Shown here piece by piece: positions 1 through 7,281 of a stretch of 21,346 nt of DNA; the first letter of the stretch is position 1, and each line of letters opens with the position of its first letter. The stretch covers positions 1 through 21,346 of the forward strand of contig CATJZH010000133.1 of the NCBI GenBank assembly GCA_949746285.1, given 5' to 3'. Source of the stretch: an uncultured Clostridia bacterium. GTDB taxonomy: Bacteria > Bacillota > Clostridia > TANB77 > CAG-508. The translations under genes were made by a program, and so were the position numbers. The notes beneath the pieces are model-generated. The model was not told the DNA's origin. It made no database searches and saw only the letters and a program-made list of their open reading frames with translations.

Positions 1-52
1 CAAGATAAATATTTTCATATTATATATTATATAAACTTTAAAGGAGGTTTTT

Positions 53-400
53 ATGTGTAATTGTAATCGTAGATGTAATTCAAATTGCGGTTGTAATCGT
101 AATCGTAGTTGCAATTGTAATTGTAATTCAAGAAGAGTTTGTTGTAATAGAAATATGATGAATAATAATTCATGCATATATGCAGATATATGTAACAATA
201 CGGATAATACTTCTGCATTTCCAGATAATTATTTGTATGGTCATGCTTACACTCCAAATCAAACAATGAATAGAACATTTACTCCAGAAGTTGGACTTGA
301 GCATGGAACTATTTTTCCAGAACTAGTAAGTCCTTATTATCCTGGTCAATCAATGGATTTTATAAATTACTTGAGAAATGGAGGTTGTGATAATGAATAG
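53..400 (+). CDS. cotJA: Spore coat-associated protein CotJA with Cys/Asn-rich N-terminal tail
   Basis: 115 residues. The C-terminal half (about 57-115) has the CotJA signature: a proline/aromatic segment, then TFTPEVGLEHGTIFPEL and a PYYPGQSMDF-like end. CotJA proteins are small components of the inner spore coat layers, made in the mother cell and assembled with CotJC. The first ~42 residues are unusual: low-complexity C, N and R with repeated CNCN/CNRN units encoded by near-repeats of tgtaat/cgtaat. This suggests metal binding or disulfide crosslinking (inference). The start at 53 is fixed by a strong aaggaggt at 41-48. It is the first gene of a three-gene operon and its end overlaps cotJB by 8 bp. 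A sporulation sigma promoter would be expected upstream, but only 40 bp of AT-rich sequence is visible and I see no convincing sigma-E match there. The family call is firm; the role of the tail is unknown. Confidence 0.9.
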   Translation: MCNCNRRCNSNCGCNRNRSCNCNCNSRRVCCNRNMMNNNSCIYADICNNTDNTSAFPDNYLYGHAYTPNQTMNRTFTPEVGLEHGTIFPELVSPYYPGQSMDFINYLRNGGCDNE

Positions 401-662
401 TTGTCCTTGTCAAAATATGGGAAAAAAAGAGTTATTAAATCAGATAATGGCATTAAATTTTGCAGTAAATGATTTAGTTCTATATTTAGATACACACCCA
501 ACAGATTCAAAAGCTATTTGTATGCATAATGAGTATAGTGAAAAAGTTGTATCTCTTACAGCAGAATATCAAAAATTATATGGACCTTTAACTATTAATT
601 TTACCTCAGATACTTGGGATTGGATTGATCAGCCATGGCCATGGGAAAGGGGGGCTTATTAA
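393..662 (+). CDS. cotJB: Spore coat protein CotJB
   Basis: 89 residues. Matches the CotJB family: a KKELLNQIMALNFAVNDL helix, LYLDTHP, then KLYGPLT and a tryptophan-rich end with WPWE. The family's usual length is about 85-100 residues. CotJB is a small coat protein of unknown biochemistry, encoded between CotJA and CotJC and thought to act with them. I chose the ATG at 393 because ggaggt at 380-385 sits 7 bases upstream; an in-frame ATG at 378 lies on top of that ribosome binding site. The mature N-terminus begins MNSCPCQ, so it also carries a C-x-C motif. The stop codon TAA at 660-662 overlaps the ATG of cotJC by one base, indicating translational coupling. Confidence 0.9.
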   Translation: MNSCPCQNMGKKELLNQIMALNFAVNDLVLYLDTHPTDSKAICMHNEYSEKVVSLTAEYQKLYGPLTINFTSDTWDWIDQPWPWERGAY

Positions 663-1282
663 TGTATCATTATGTGAAAACTTTACAATATCCTATAAAT
701 ATAAAATGTAGAAATCCTAAATTAGCACAAGTTATTATTTCTCAATACGGAGGACCTGATGGAGAACTGGGAGCTTCTCTTAGATATTTATCTCAAAGAT
801 TTGGAATGCCAGATCAAAAATCTAAAGCAATATTAAATGATATAGGAACAGAGGAATTAGCACATTTAGAAATGGTTGGTACCTTGGTTCACCAATTAAC
901 AGATGGAGCAAGTGCAGAAGAATTAGAAAAAGCAGGAATGGGACCTTATTATACTGATCATGGTTGGGGTGTTTATCCACAAGCGGCAGCAGGATATCCG
1001 TATACAGCAGCTAGTATGGCTGTTAAAGGGGACCCAGTTGCAGATTTAACAGAAGATTTAGCGGCAGAGCAAAAGGCTCGTGCAACTTATGAGAAATTAA
1101 TAGATTTGTGTAAAGATGATGCTGATGTAATAGATGTGTTAAGATATTTAAGAGAACGTGAAGTAGTGCACTTCCAAAGATTTGGAGAAGCATTAAATGG
1201 TGTTCAAGAAAAACTTTATCAAAGAAATAAATTTTATTTAAATAATGGAAACAATAATTGTGGTTGTGATAACAGAAATTAA
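662..1282 (+). CDS. cotJC: CotJC, manganese catalase-family spore coat protein
   Basis: 206 residues from the ATG at 662, preceded by a purine-rich aaaggggggc; an in-frame ATG at 635 lies inside cotJB and is rejected. It is a four-helix, ferritin-like manganese catalase-family protein. The expected di-manganese ligands are visible: Glu35 (PDGELGAS), Glu65 and His68 (EELAHLE), Glu136 (AAEQKAR) and His170 (EVVHF). CotJC is a coat component that, by family, may dismutate hydrogen peroxide at the spore surface; activity here is inferred from ligand conservation. The C-terminus (about 194-206) is an Asn-rich tail ending NCGCDNRN, again with C-x-C, as in its two operon partners. It is the last gene of the cotJ operon, with a terminator directly after it. 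Confidence 0.93.
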   Translation: MYHYVKTLQYPINIKCRNPKLAQVIISQYGGPDGELGASLRYLSQRFGMPDQKSKAILNDIGTEELAHLEMVGTLVHQLTDGASAEELEKAGMGPYYTDHGWGVYPQAAAGYPYTAASMAVKGDPVADLTEDLAAEQKARATYEKLIDLCKDDADVIDVLRYLREREVVHFQRFGEALNGVQEKLYQRNKFYLNNGNNNCGCDNRN

Positions 1283-1295
1283 TATAAATCAAAGA

Positions 1296-1323
1296 AAAAG
1301 GCGAGATGAAATCTCGTCTTTTA
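1296..1323 (+). terminator. Rho-independent terminator of cotJABC
   Basis: An aaaaggcgagat stem, a gaa loop and atctcgtctttt form a 12-bp stem with one G-U-type mismatch, ending in a T-run. It begins about 14 bases after the cotJC stop. The A-run before the stem would also give some termination from the opposite strand. Confidence 0.85.
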
Positions 1324-1369
1324 TGTATAGTAATAAAAAAACTTAAGTTTTGGAGTAAATCACAACAAG

Positions 1370-1398
1370 TTGACTATATTATGTAAACATGATATACT
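1370..1398 (+). promoter_or_regulatory. Sigma-A-type promoter for the transglutaminase-like lipoprotein
   Basis: TTGACT at 1370-1375, a 17-bp spacer and TATACT at 1393-1398, close to the vegetative consensus. It lies just past the cotJ terminator and about 100 bp upstream of the lipoprotein start, so that gene is an independent transcription unit. Confidence 0.75.
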
Positions 1399-1405
1399 AT
1401 ATTAC

Positions 1406-1459
1406 ATACGACTATGTTCGTATTTTATATAAATAACTCGTTTTTACAGCTTTAGCTGT
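1406..1459 (+). other. Structured 5' leader with two small hairpins
   Basis: Two short inverted repeats lie in the predicted untranslated leader. The first is atacga/tcgtat (1406-1411 with 1418-1423). The second is acagc/gctgt (1446-1450 with 1455-1459). Neither is followed by a clean T-run, so neither is a convincing terminator, and no known riboswitch consensus is recognised. They may stabilise the mRNA or be chance structure. Confidence 0.4.
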
Positions 1460-1497
1460 TTACATATATTAAAAAAACTTTTTTGGAGGGATTTAGT

Positions 1498-2829
1498 ATG
1501 AAGAAAATTATTAAGGCACTAGTATTAATTATGGTTTTACTTGTTGTAGGCTGTTCAAAAGAAGAAGAACCGTTGCATGAAAATCCAGTAATTGCTGAAA
1601 AGCTTGAGGAAGATTGGCAATATACGTCTACGAATACATCTTATAAACCAACATATAATTCTGAATATTGGAATTATTTTGCTAAAGATGAGTATTCAAA
1701 AATGTATTATGAAGCATTACTTAATACAGATTTTTCCGATTCAATGCAAAAAAATATTTATCTTTTTTATGAAGATAAAACTGATAAATATTCACTTACA
1801 AGCTTTTTGAAGGCCATTCTATTTGCAAGGTTAGACCATCCAGAATATGAGCTTATGGATTTTGATTTTGGAGTAGGTTCTTATTTAAATAAGGAAGAAG
1901 GACTATTATTTCAGTCGTTGAGTTATGCTTGTATGGATTATGATGAATATAGTTCAAAGTTAGCCAAAGTAAATGCAGAAATAGAAGATTTAGTTGATGA
2001 AGTAAATTCTACCAAAAATGTTATAGAAAAACATCGGCTTATTTTCAATTGGCTAACATCAAATGTTACTTACTTGAAGTCAGGAACTGAGAACGGTACA
2101 GTAGGATTTTATGAGAATGAGTATCTTCTTGAAAGGCTAGAAACACAGACTACTCAGAACGTGTATGGAGCAATTGTAGAGAAAAAAGCAATATGTGATG
2201 GTATTGCAGATGCATATAAATATATATGCAATTGTTGTAATCTTGAATGCATGATTATAGATGGGTATATTGGTGATATAGAAGAGGAACGGTATCATGC
2301 TTGGAATATTGTAAAGATTAATAATAACTGGTATTTGATTGATGCTACTTGGGGACTGGAAGAAAGTGATTATTTTCTTGTAGATTTAAACAAAGGTAAT
2401 AGAACGCCATTTGATATAGGTTATGACTTACCAGGATATGATTTTGAGGAAAAGGAAAGTAATTTGAAGCTTACTTTTGATAATTCTTCATTTTCAAATT
2501 TAATTACATCTACAGAAGGTGTTAAATTCCAGCTTGAAAACGAATATTATAAGATTTGTCCATCACAAAATGGAATTTATTCGTGTTTAGATTTTGAAAA
2601 ACCAAATGGAAAAGAGGAATATGGAGAGCTTTTGATAAAAACAAATGCGACAGTAAAAAAGCTTGAATATTTTGGTTATGATGGAGCATTATTAGGAATA
2701 TCAGAAGAGAAAGCACATCAGTATGTTTTGCCAGATTACTTTAATGATACATATATTTTTTATATGAATATTTATTTAGAGTACAAGGGAAAAACATACA
2801 AAGTAGAAATGGCTAAGGGAGGTGCCTAA
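1498..2829 (+). CDS. Lipoprotein with transglutaminase/protease-like domain
   Basis: 443 residues. The N-terminus is a lipoprotein signal: KK, a hydrophobic stretch and the lipobox LVVGC with Cys19 as the lipidation site, so the protein should be anchored outside the membrane. The middle holds a transglutaminase-like core: Cys233 in AICDG, His267 in RYHAWN and Asp282 in DATWG, the usual catalytic triad order and spacing. In Firmicutes such domains act as surface cysteine peptidases or crosslinking/transamidating enzymes; the sequence does not settle which, or the substrate. The C-terminal ~150 residues look beta-rich and match no domain I recognise. The ATG at 1498 has ggaggg 7 bases upstream; a TTG at 1483 in the same frame overlaps that site and is rejected. 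It has its own promoter and terminator and is not part of either neighbouring operon. Confidence 0.82.
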   Translation: MKKIIKALVLIMVLLVVGCSKEEEPLHENPVIAEKLEEDWQYTSTNTSYKPTYNSEYWNYFAKDEYSKMYYEALLNTDFSDSMQKNIYLFYEDKTDKYSLTSFLKAILFARLDHPEYELMDFDFGVGSYLNKEEGLLFQSLSYACMDYDEYSSKLAKVNAEIEDLVDEVNSTKNVIEKHRLIFNWLTSNVTYLKSGTENGTVGFYENEYLLERLETQTTQNVYGAIVEKKAICDGIADAYKYICNCCNLECMIIDGYIGDIEEERYHAWNIVKINNNWYLIDATWGLEESDYFLVDLNKGNRTPFDIGYDLPGYDFEEKESNLKLTFDNSSFSNLITSTEGVKFQLENEYYKICPSQNGIYSCLDFEKPNGKEEYGELLIKTNATVKKLEYFGYDGALLGISEEKAHQYVLPDYFNDTYIFYMNIYLEYKGKTYKVEMAKGGA

Positions 2830-2831
2830 AT

Positions 2832-2861
2832 AAAACGCACAGACATTTGTCTGTGCGTTTT
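2832..2861 (+). terminator. Perfect 13-bp terminator hairpin after the lipoprotein gene
   Basis: aaaacgcacagac at 2832-2844, a 4-base attt loop and the exact complement at 2849-2861 ending in TTTT. Flanking A- and T-runs allow termination in both directions. It separates the lipoprotein unit from the glycan locus. Confidence 0.92.
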
Positions 2862-2893
2862 ATGATTTTACGATATTGTACAGACTATTTTCC

Positions 2894-2922
2894 TTGAAAA
2901 AAATAGTATATAGTGATAAAAT
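2894..2922 (+). promoter_or_regulatory. Sigma-A-type promoter at the head of the glycan locus
   Basis: TTGAAA at 2894-2899, a 17-bp spacer and TAAAAT at 2917-2922, about 50 bp upstream of the dehydratase gene and after a strong terminator. It is the best candidate for the main promoter of the polysaccharide operon. Confidence 0.65.
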
Positions 2923-2975
2923 ACAAAGGCAATGTAATTGAATTATATTTTTAATAGTAAAATGAGGTAGAAAAG

Positions 2976-4847
2976 ATGGAAAAAATAAAAAAACTAGGAA
3001 AATATAGAAATATAATATTAGTACTTATGGATATATTTTGTATTGCTTTAGCTTATTACCTAGGTGTAGTTATAATAACAGACACAGTATTTAAATTAGA
3101 ACCATATTATGTAAAAAGATTAACTCAAACAATATTAGTATCAGGAATAGTATATCAAATAGTATTTCATATTACCAAAAGATATAAAAATATAATAAGA
3201 TATGAAACTGGAAAAGATTATTTAATGTATTTTGTTGCTTGCATGGCGTCATCCATAATAATTTCAATAGTAAGAAAAATGTTTCATATTTTTATGTTAG
3301 AGAGAACAAAGTTAATTTTATTATCAGGAGTTATAATATCATTAATGATGATATCATATAGAATAATTATAAGATACATATTAGTTAATGATATTGTAAA
3401 CAAAGAAAGAAAGCAAAAAGAAGATAAAAAAAATTTACTAATAATAGGTGCTGGAAATGCAGCAAATGAAATAATAAAAACAATTCATACTCGTATGACA
3501 GAAACTTATAATATTGTAGGAATAATAGATGATAATAAAAAAAGATTAAATTATAATGTATCTGGTGTAAGAATAATAGGAAATAGAAATGATATAGTAA
3601 AAATATGTAAAGAAAATGATATAGACTTAATCTTTTTCTCAATTGCAAATATAGATAATGAAAATAAAAAACAAATTTTAAATATATGCCAGCAAACCAA
3701 AGCAAAAGTAAGAATATTACCAGGAATGCGAGAAATAATAAAAGATAAGAAATTGTTTGAAAATTTAAGAGATGTAGAAATAGAAGACATATTAGGTAGA
3801 GATCCAATAAAATTAGATAATAACAATATAGAAACTATTATAAAAGACAAAACAATATTAGTAACTGGTGCTGGCGGTTCTATAGGTTCTGAACTTTGTA
3901 GACAAATTATAAAATATAATCCAGAAAAATTAGTAATGTTAGATATATACGAAAATGGATTATATGATATAGAAGTAGAACTAAAGTCAAAATATTCAAA
4001 AGTAAAAATAGAAGCTGTAATAGCTAGTGTACGAGATAAAAAAAGATTAGAAAATATATTTGAAAAGTATAATCCATATTTAGTATTTCATGCAGCAGCA
4101 CATAAACATGTTCCATTAATGGAATATAGTCCTTTAGAAGCTATAAAAAATAATGTGTTTGGTACTTATAATGTTGTAAATACTTGTGATAAATTTAATG
4201 TAAAAAGATTTATTTTAATTTCAACAGATAAAGCAGTAAATCCAACCAATATAATGGGAGCAACTAAAAGATTATGTGAGATGATTGTACAAGCTAAAAA
4301 TAAAGTAAGTAAAACAGAATTTGTTGCAGTACGTTTTGGAAATGTTTTAGGTAGTAATGGTTCAGTAGTACCATTGTTTAAAAAACAAATATCTGAAGGC
4401 GGACCAGTAACAGTTACTCACAAAGAAATTACAAGGTTCTTTATGACAATTCCAGAAGCTGTTGAACTCATACTTCAGGCAATTACATATGCAAATGGTG
4501 GAGAAATTTTTGTGCTTGATATGGGAGAACCAGTAAAAATATATGATTTAGCAACTAGTTTAATTAGATTATCGGGTTATGTTCCTAATCAAGATATAGA
4601 AATAAAAATAACTGGTTTAAGACCTGGTGAAAAATTATATGAAGAGCTTTTAATGGGAGAAGAAGGACTTCAGAAAACAGCACATGATAAAATATTTGTA
4701 GCAGAACCAATGGATATAACAATAGATGATATAACAGCAAAATTAGATAAACTTACAAAGCTTTTAGATAAAGAAAATGTAGATTTTGAACATATACAAA
4801 GTACAGTAAAAGAAATTGTACCTACGTATAAAGAACAAAAGAAGTAA
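2976..4847 (+). CDS. Membrane UDP-GlcNAc 4,6-dehydratase-like protein (PglF/CapD/WbpM type)
   Basis: 623 residues, the full length of membrane-bound nucleotide-sugar dehydratases. Residues 1 to about 145 hold four hydrophobic segments. A first Rossmann-like domain starts near residue 150 (IGAGNAANE, glycine at 158). The catalytic extended-SDR domain starts near 292 with TGAGGSIGS around residue 298. Active-site features are visible: STDKA at 416-420 and Met427-x3-Lys431, where Met replaces the usual SDR tyrosine, as is known for PglF/WbpM-type enzymes. These convert UDP-GlcNAc to a UDP-4-keto-6-deoxy sugar. The aminotransferase gene that would use this product begins 9 bp downstream after aaggagg, and a PglC-like transferase follows. 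The reaction is strongly supported; the exact substrate (UDP-GlcNAc against another UDP-HexNAc) is inferred from family and context. Confidence 0.9.
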   Translation: MEKIKKLGKYRNIILVLMDIFCIALAYYLGVVIITDTVFKLEPYYVKRLTQTILVSGIVYQIVFHITKRYKNIIRYETGKDYLMYFVACMASSIIISIVRKMFHIFMLERTKLILLSGVIISLMMISYRIIIRYILVNDIVNKERKQKEDKKNLLIIGAGNAANEIIKTIHTRMTETYNIVGIIDDNKKRLNYNVSGVRIIGNRNDIVKICKENDIDLIFFSIANIDNENKKQILNICQQTKAKVRILPGMREIIKDKKLFENLRDVEIEDILGRDPIKLDNNNIETIIKDKTILVTGAGGSIGSELCRQIIKYNPEKLVMLDIYENGLYDIEVELKSKYSKVKIEAVIASVRDKKRLENIFEKYNPYLVFHAAAHKHVPLMEYSPLEAIKNNVFGTYNVVNTCDKFNVKRFILISTDKAVNPTNIMGATKRLCEMIVQAKNKVSKTEFVAVRFGNVLGSNGSVVPLFKKQISEGGPVTVTHKEITRFFMTIPEAVELILQAITYANGGEIFVLDMGEPVKIYDLATSLIRLSGYVPNQDIEIKITGLRPGEKLYEELLMGEEGLQKTAHDKIFVAEPMDITIDDITAKLDKLTKLLDKENVDFEHIQSTVKEIVPTYKEQKK

Positions 4848-4856
4848 GGAGGTTAT

Positions 4857-5990
4857 ATGAAAAAAATTTATTTAGCATCACCACATATGTCTGATGAAAA
4901 ATATGAAGAAAACTTTGTAAAAGAAGCATTTGAAACAAATTGGTTATCTACAGTTGGAGAAAATATAAATAAATTTGAAGAGAATGTAAAAGAATACTTA
5001 AATATTAATTCAGCAGTAGCTTTATCCAGTGGAACTGCGGCTATTCATTTAGGACTAAAAGCATTAGGAGTAAAAAAGGATGATATAGTATTTGTATCAG
5101 ATTTAACTTTTTCAGCGAGTGTAAATCCAATTATATATGAAAATGCAATACCAGTTTTTATAGATTCAGAATATGAAACATGGAATATGAGCCCAAAAGC
5201 CTTAGAAAAGGCATTTGAAAAGTATCCAAAGCCTAAGGTAGTAATAATAGCTCATTTATATGGACGAGCTTCAAAAATGGATGAAATTATAAATATATGT
5301 AATAAGCATAATGTACCAATTTTAGAAGATGCAGCAGAAGGATTAGGAAGTAAATATAAAGACAAATATCTAGGAACATTTGGAAAATGTGCAGCTCTCT
5401 CATTTAATGGGAACAAAATAATTACAACAACAGGTGGAGGAATGCTTGTATCTGATGATGAAAAATTAATAGAAAAAGTAAGATTTTGGTCTACACAAAG
5501 TAAAGATAAAGCACGTCATTATCAACATTCTGAAATTGGTTACAATTATAGAATGAGTAATGTATTAGCTGGTATTGGTAGAGGACAAATGAAAGTCTTA
5601 AATCAAAGAGTTTCTAAAAAAAGAGAAATATTTGATACTTATAAAAAAGCTTTTAAAGATATAGAAGAAATAGAAATGACAGATGAAAAAACATATGAAA
5701 AGTCAAATAGATGGTTATCAACTTTATTAATAAAAGAAAACTCAAAAATAAAACCAATAGACATAATTGAAAGTTTAGAAAAAGAAAATATAGAATCAAG
5801 ACCTGTATGGAAGCCAATGCATATGCAGCCTATATTTGAAAAATACGATTTTATAAAGATAAAAAAAGATGAAAAAAGTGTAGGTGAGCACTTATTTAAT
5901 AGAGGCGTATGCTTACCATCTGATACAAAGATGACACAAGAAGACATAAAGAGAGTTATAAAAATTGTAATGTCCAATTGGGGACGTTAG
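4857..5990 (+). CDS. DegT/DnrJ/EryC1-family sugar aminotransferase (PglE-like)
   Basis: 377 residues, standard length for PLP-dependent nucleotide-sugar aminotransferases. It has an ALSSGTAAIHLGLKAL phosphate-binding segment, Asp158 in ILEDAAEGLGS to pair with the PLP ring nitrogen, and Lys187 in SFNGNK followed by TTTGGGML, the Schiff-base lysine context of the family. Placed directly after a 4,6-dehydratase and preceding a PglC-like transferase, it most likely aminates the 4-keto group of a UDP-4-keto-6-deoxy-HexNAc using glutamate, giving UDP-4-amino-4,6-dideoxy-GlcNAc. That position assignment is inference. The start at 4857 has aaggagg a few bases upstream. The stop codon lies inside the left arm of a perfect 14-bp inverted repeat. 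Confidence 0.9.
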   Translation: MKKIYLASPHMSDEKYEENFVKEAFETNWLSTVGENINKFEENVKEYLNINSAVALSSGTAAIHLGLKALGVKKDDIVFVSDLTFSASVNPIIYENAIPVFIDSEYETWNMSPKALEKAFEKYPKPKVVIIAHLYGRASKMDEIINICNKHNVPILEDAAEGLGSKYKDKYLGTFGKCAALSFNGNKIITTTGGGMLVSDDEKLIEKVRFWSTQSKDKARHYQHSEIGYNYRMSNVLAGIGRGQMKVLNQRVSKKREIFDTYKKAFKDIEEIEMTDEKTYEKSNRWLSTLLIKENSKIKPIDIIESLEKENIESRPVWKPMHMQPIFEKYDFIKIKKDEKSVGEHLFNRGVCLPSDTKMTQEDIKRVIKIVMSNWGR

Positions 5991-6019
5991 TTTTTGGACA
6001 TTTTTGTCCAAAAACTAAC
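5986..6019 (+). repeat. Perfect 14-bp inverted repeat with T-rich loop
   Basis: gttagtttttggac at 5986-5999, loop attttt, exact complement at 6006-6019. The left arm includes the aminotransferase stop codon. No T-run follows the right arm, so it is not a canonical intrinsic terminator; a stable mRNA hairpin, attenuator or processing site is possible. It is followed by the 12-bp palindrome taacatatgtta at 6016-6027. Confidence 0.75.
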
Positions 6020-6066
6020 ATATGTTAAAAATATTAATAAATATATAGAAAAAAGGAGAAAAACAA

Positions 6067-6576
6067 ATGAAAGTAAAAAGTATTTTAATTATTATTGTAG
6101 TTTTAATTTTAATTATTGGTGGAATTTTTATGTATAGGAATAAAAACAGTGAAGGAAATGCTTTAGGAGAAAATACAGTAAATAATTTAGAAGAAAATGA
6201 AAATTCAGGACGAGAGATTCCTAGAAGTACTGCAGATAGAACAGTAGAAAAGGTAAGTTTAACAGTAGATGAAAGTACTGTTTCTAGAACAGGTGTAACA
6301 ATAGTAATAAAAGATTTAAATGAAGCGGAATATGGATGGGGAGAGCCATATAGATTACAAGTTAAGCAAGAAGAAAAATGGGAAGATGCAGCTCCACTAC
6401 ATGATATAGCATTTACAGATATAGGATATGTATTAAATGAAGATAAAGAAACAAAACAAGTAATAGATTGGAAAGAAGATTACGGAGAACTTCAAAATGG
6501 AACATATAGAATAGTTAAACCATTATATGACAATGGATATTTAGAAGTATATTCAAATGAATTTGTAATAAAATAA
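6067..6576 (+). CDS. Membrane-anchored small protein with Ig-like (Big_14-like) domain
   Basis: 169 residues. Residues 4-22 form a single N-terminal transmembrane segment or uncleaved signal, followed by an Asn/Glu-rich linker (about 27-60) and an extracytoplasmic domain (about 60-169). The domain reads as a beta-sandwich: VSLTVDESTVSRTGVTIVI, an EYGWGEPYRLQV strand pair, then NGTYRIVKPLY and a YSNEFVIK end. This resembles the bacterial Ig-like domains found in Firmicute surface proteins, but I assign the family only tentatively. Function unknown; it may be a surface accessory to glycan export. It has its own aaaggaga ribosome binding site and is bracketed by two intergenic hairpins (5986-6019 and 6584-6611), so its expression may be set apart from the enzymes on either side. 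Confidence 0.7.
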   Translation: MKVKSILIIIVVLILIIGGIFMYRNKNSEGNALGENTVNNLEENENSGREIPRSTADRTVEKVSLTVDESTVSRTGVTIVIKDLNEAEYGWGEPYRLQVKQEEKWEDAAPLHDIAFTDIGYVLNEDKETKQVIDWKEDYGELQNGTYRIVKPLYDNGYLEVYSNEFVIK

Positions 6577-6583
6577 ATAACTA

Positions 6584-6611
6584 TATTAGGGCGTTTTTTT
6601 GCGCCCTAATA
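6584..6611 (+). terminator. Hairpin after the Ig-like gene, possible weak terminator
   Basis: tattagggcg at 6584-6593, loop of seven T and a G, and the exact 10-bp complement at 6602-6611. The T-run sits in the loop rather than after the stem, as in the hairpin at 5986, so termination would be inefficient at best. Partial readthrough or an RNA stability element fits its position inside the operon. Confidence 0.5.
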
Positions 6612-6636
6612 AGCTAAAGAAGAGGGATTATATAAA

Positions 6637-7281
6637 ATGTATGCCAAATATATAAAAAGATTATTAGATATAATAATAAGTTCAGTAGCATTAATAGTAT
6701 TATCTCCAGTAATGTTAATAGTATCAATCCTAGTAAGAATAAAACTTGGTAGTCCAATAATTTTTAAACAGGAACGACCTGGAAAAAAAGAAAAAATATT
6801 TAAATTATATAAGTTCAGAAGTATGTCTAATAAGAAGGATGTAAATGGAGAATTACTTCCTGATAAAGAAAGATTAACTAAGTTTGGAAAGATGTTAAGA
6901 GCTAGTAGTTTAGATGAACTTCCAGAGCTTATAAATATTTTAAAAGGAGATATGAGTCTAATAGGTCCAAGACCACTTACGATAAGTTATTTACCATATT
7001 ATAATGAAACAGAAAAACATAGACATGATGTTCGACCAGGATTAACAGGACTTGCTCAAGTAAATGGTAGAAATGCTTTGAATTGGGATAAAAGATTTGA
7101 ATATGATGTAGAATATGTAAATAATATTACTTTTATAAATGATGTAAAAATATTATTTAAAACATTTTATAAAGTAATAAAAAGGGATGATGTTATAACT
7201 GCTGGAACAGGAAAAGTAATTAGTTTTAATGAATATAGAAAAAAGCAGTTAGAAGAAAATAAAAATGAAGGTGAAAAATAA
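6637..7281 (+). CDS. Phosphoglycosyl transferase (PglC-like, bacterial sugar transferase)
   Basis: 214 residues, the length of the small monotopic phosphoglycosyl transferases. It has one N-terminal hydrophobic re-entrant helix broken by Ser23-Pro24, then FKQERPG, LYKFRSM, the catalytic Asp93-Glu94 pair in SSLDELPEL, GDMSLIGPRPL and RPGLTGLAQVNGRN. These enzymes transfer a sugar phosphate from a UDP-sugar to undecaprenyl phosphate at the inner membrane face, starting the lipid-linked repeat unit. With PglF- and PglE-like genes upstream, the sugar is probably a 4-amino- or 4-acylamino-6-deoxy-HexNAc (inference). A gaagaggga precedes the ATG at 6637. Its TAA overlaps the ATG of the next gene by one base, so the two are coupled. 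Confidence 0.93.
   Translation: MYAKYIKRLLDIIISSVALIVLSPVMLIVSILVRIKLGSPIIFKQERPGKKEKIFKLYKFRSMSNKKDVNGELLPDKERLTKFGKMLRASSLDELPELINILKGDMSLIGPRPLTISYLPYYNETEKHRHDVRPGLTGLAQVNGRNALNWDKRFEYDVEYVNNITFINDVKILFKTFYKVIKRDDVITAGTGKVISFNEYRKKQLEENKNEGEK

Noticed and set aside
1..40. Sigma-E promoter for the cotJ operon
   Set aside because: Expected from biology, but the 40 visible bases give no convincing -35/-10 pair; the promoter may be further upstream.
53..160. Short DNA repeats of tgtaat/cgtaat as a possible repeat array
   Set aside because: They are in frame and encode the CotJA Cys/Asn tail; there are no spacers, so this is not a CRISPR array.
378..392. Upstream in-frame ATG for CotJB
   Set aside because: It overlaps the ggaggt that serves the ATG at 393, and family members begin close to the 393 start.
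635..661. Upstream in-frame ATG for CotJC
   Set aside because: It lies inside cotJB, and the protein family begins at MYHYVK; the ATG at 662 has the ribosome binding site and the stop-start overlap.
1023..1292. Minus-strand open frame of 89 codons over cotJC
   Set aside because: It is the mirror of a strongly supported gene and has a low-complexity L/H/N composition and no ribosome binding site.
3385..3850. Minus-strand open frames of 99 and 140 codons over the dehydratase gene
   Set aside because: They are by-products of AT-rich codon use on the + strand, rich in Leu/Phe/Tyr, with no conserved motif and no ribosome binding site.
5986..6019. Perfect inverted repeat as an intrinsic terminator
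   Set aside because: No T-run follows the stem on either strand; recorded as a repeat instead.
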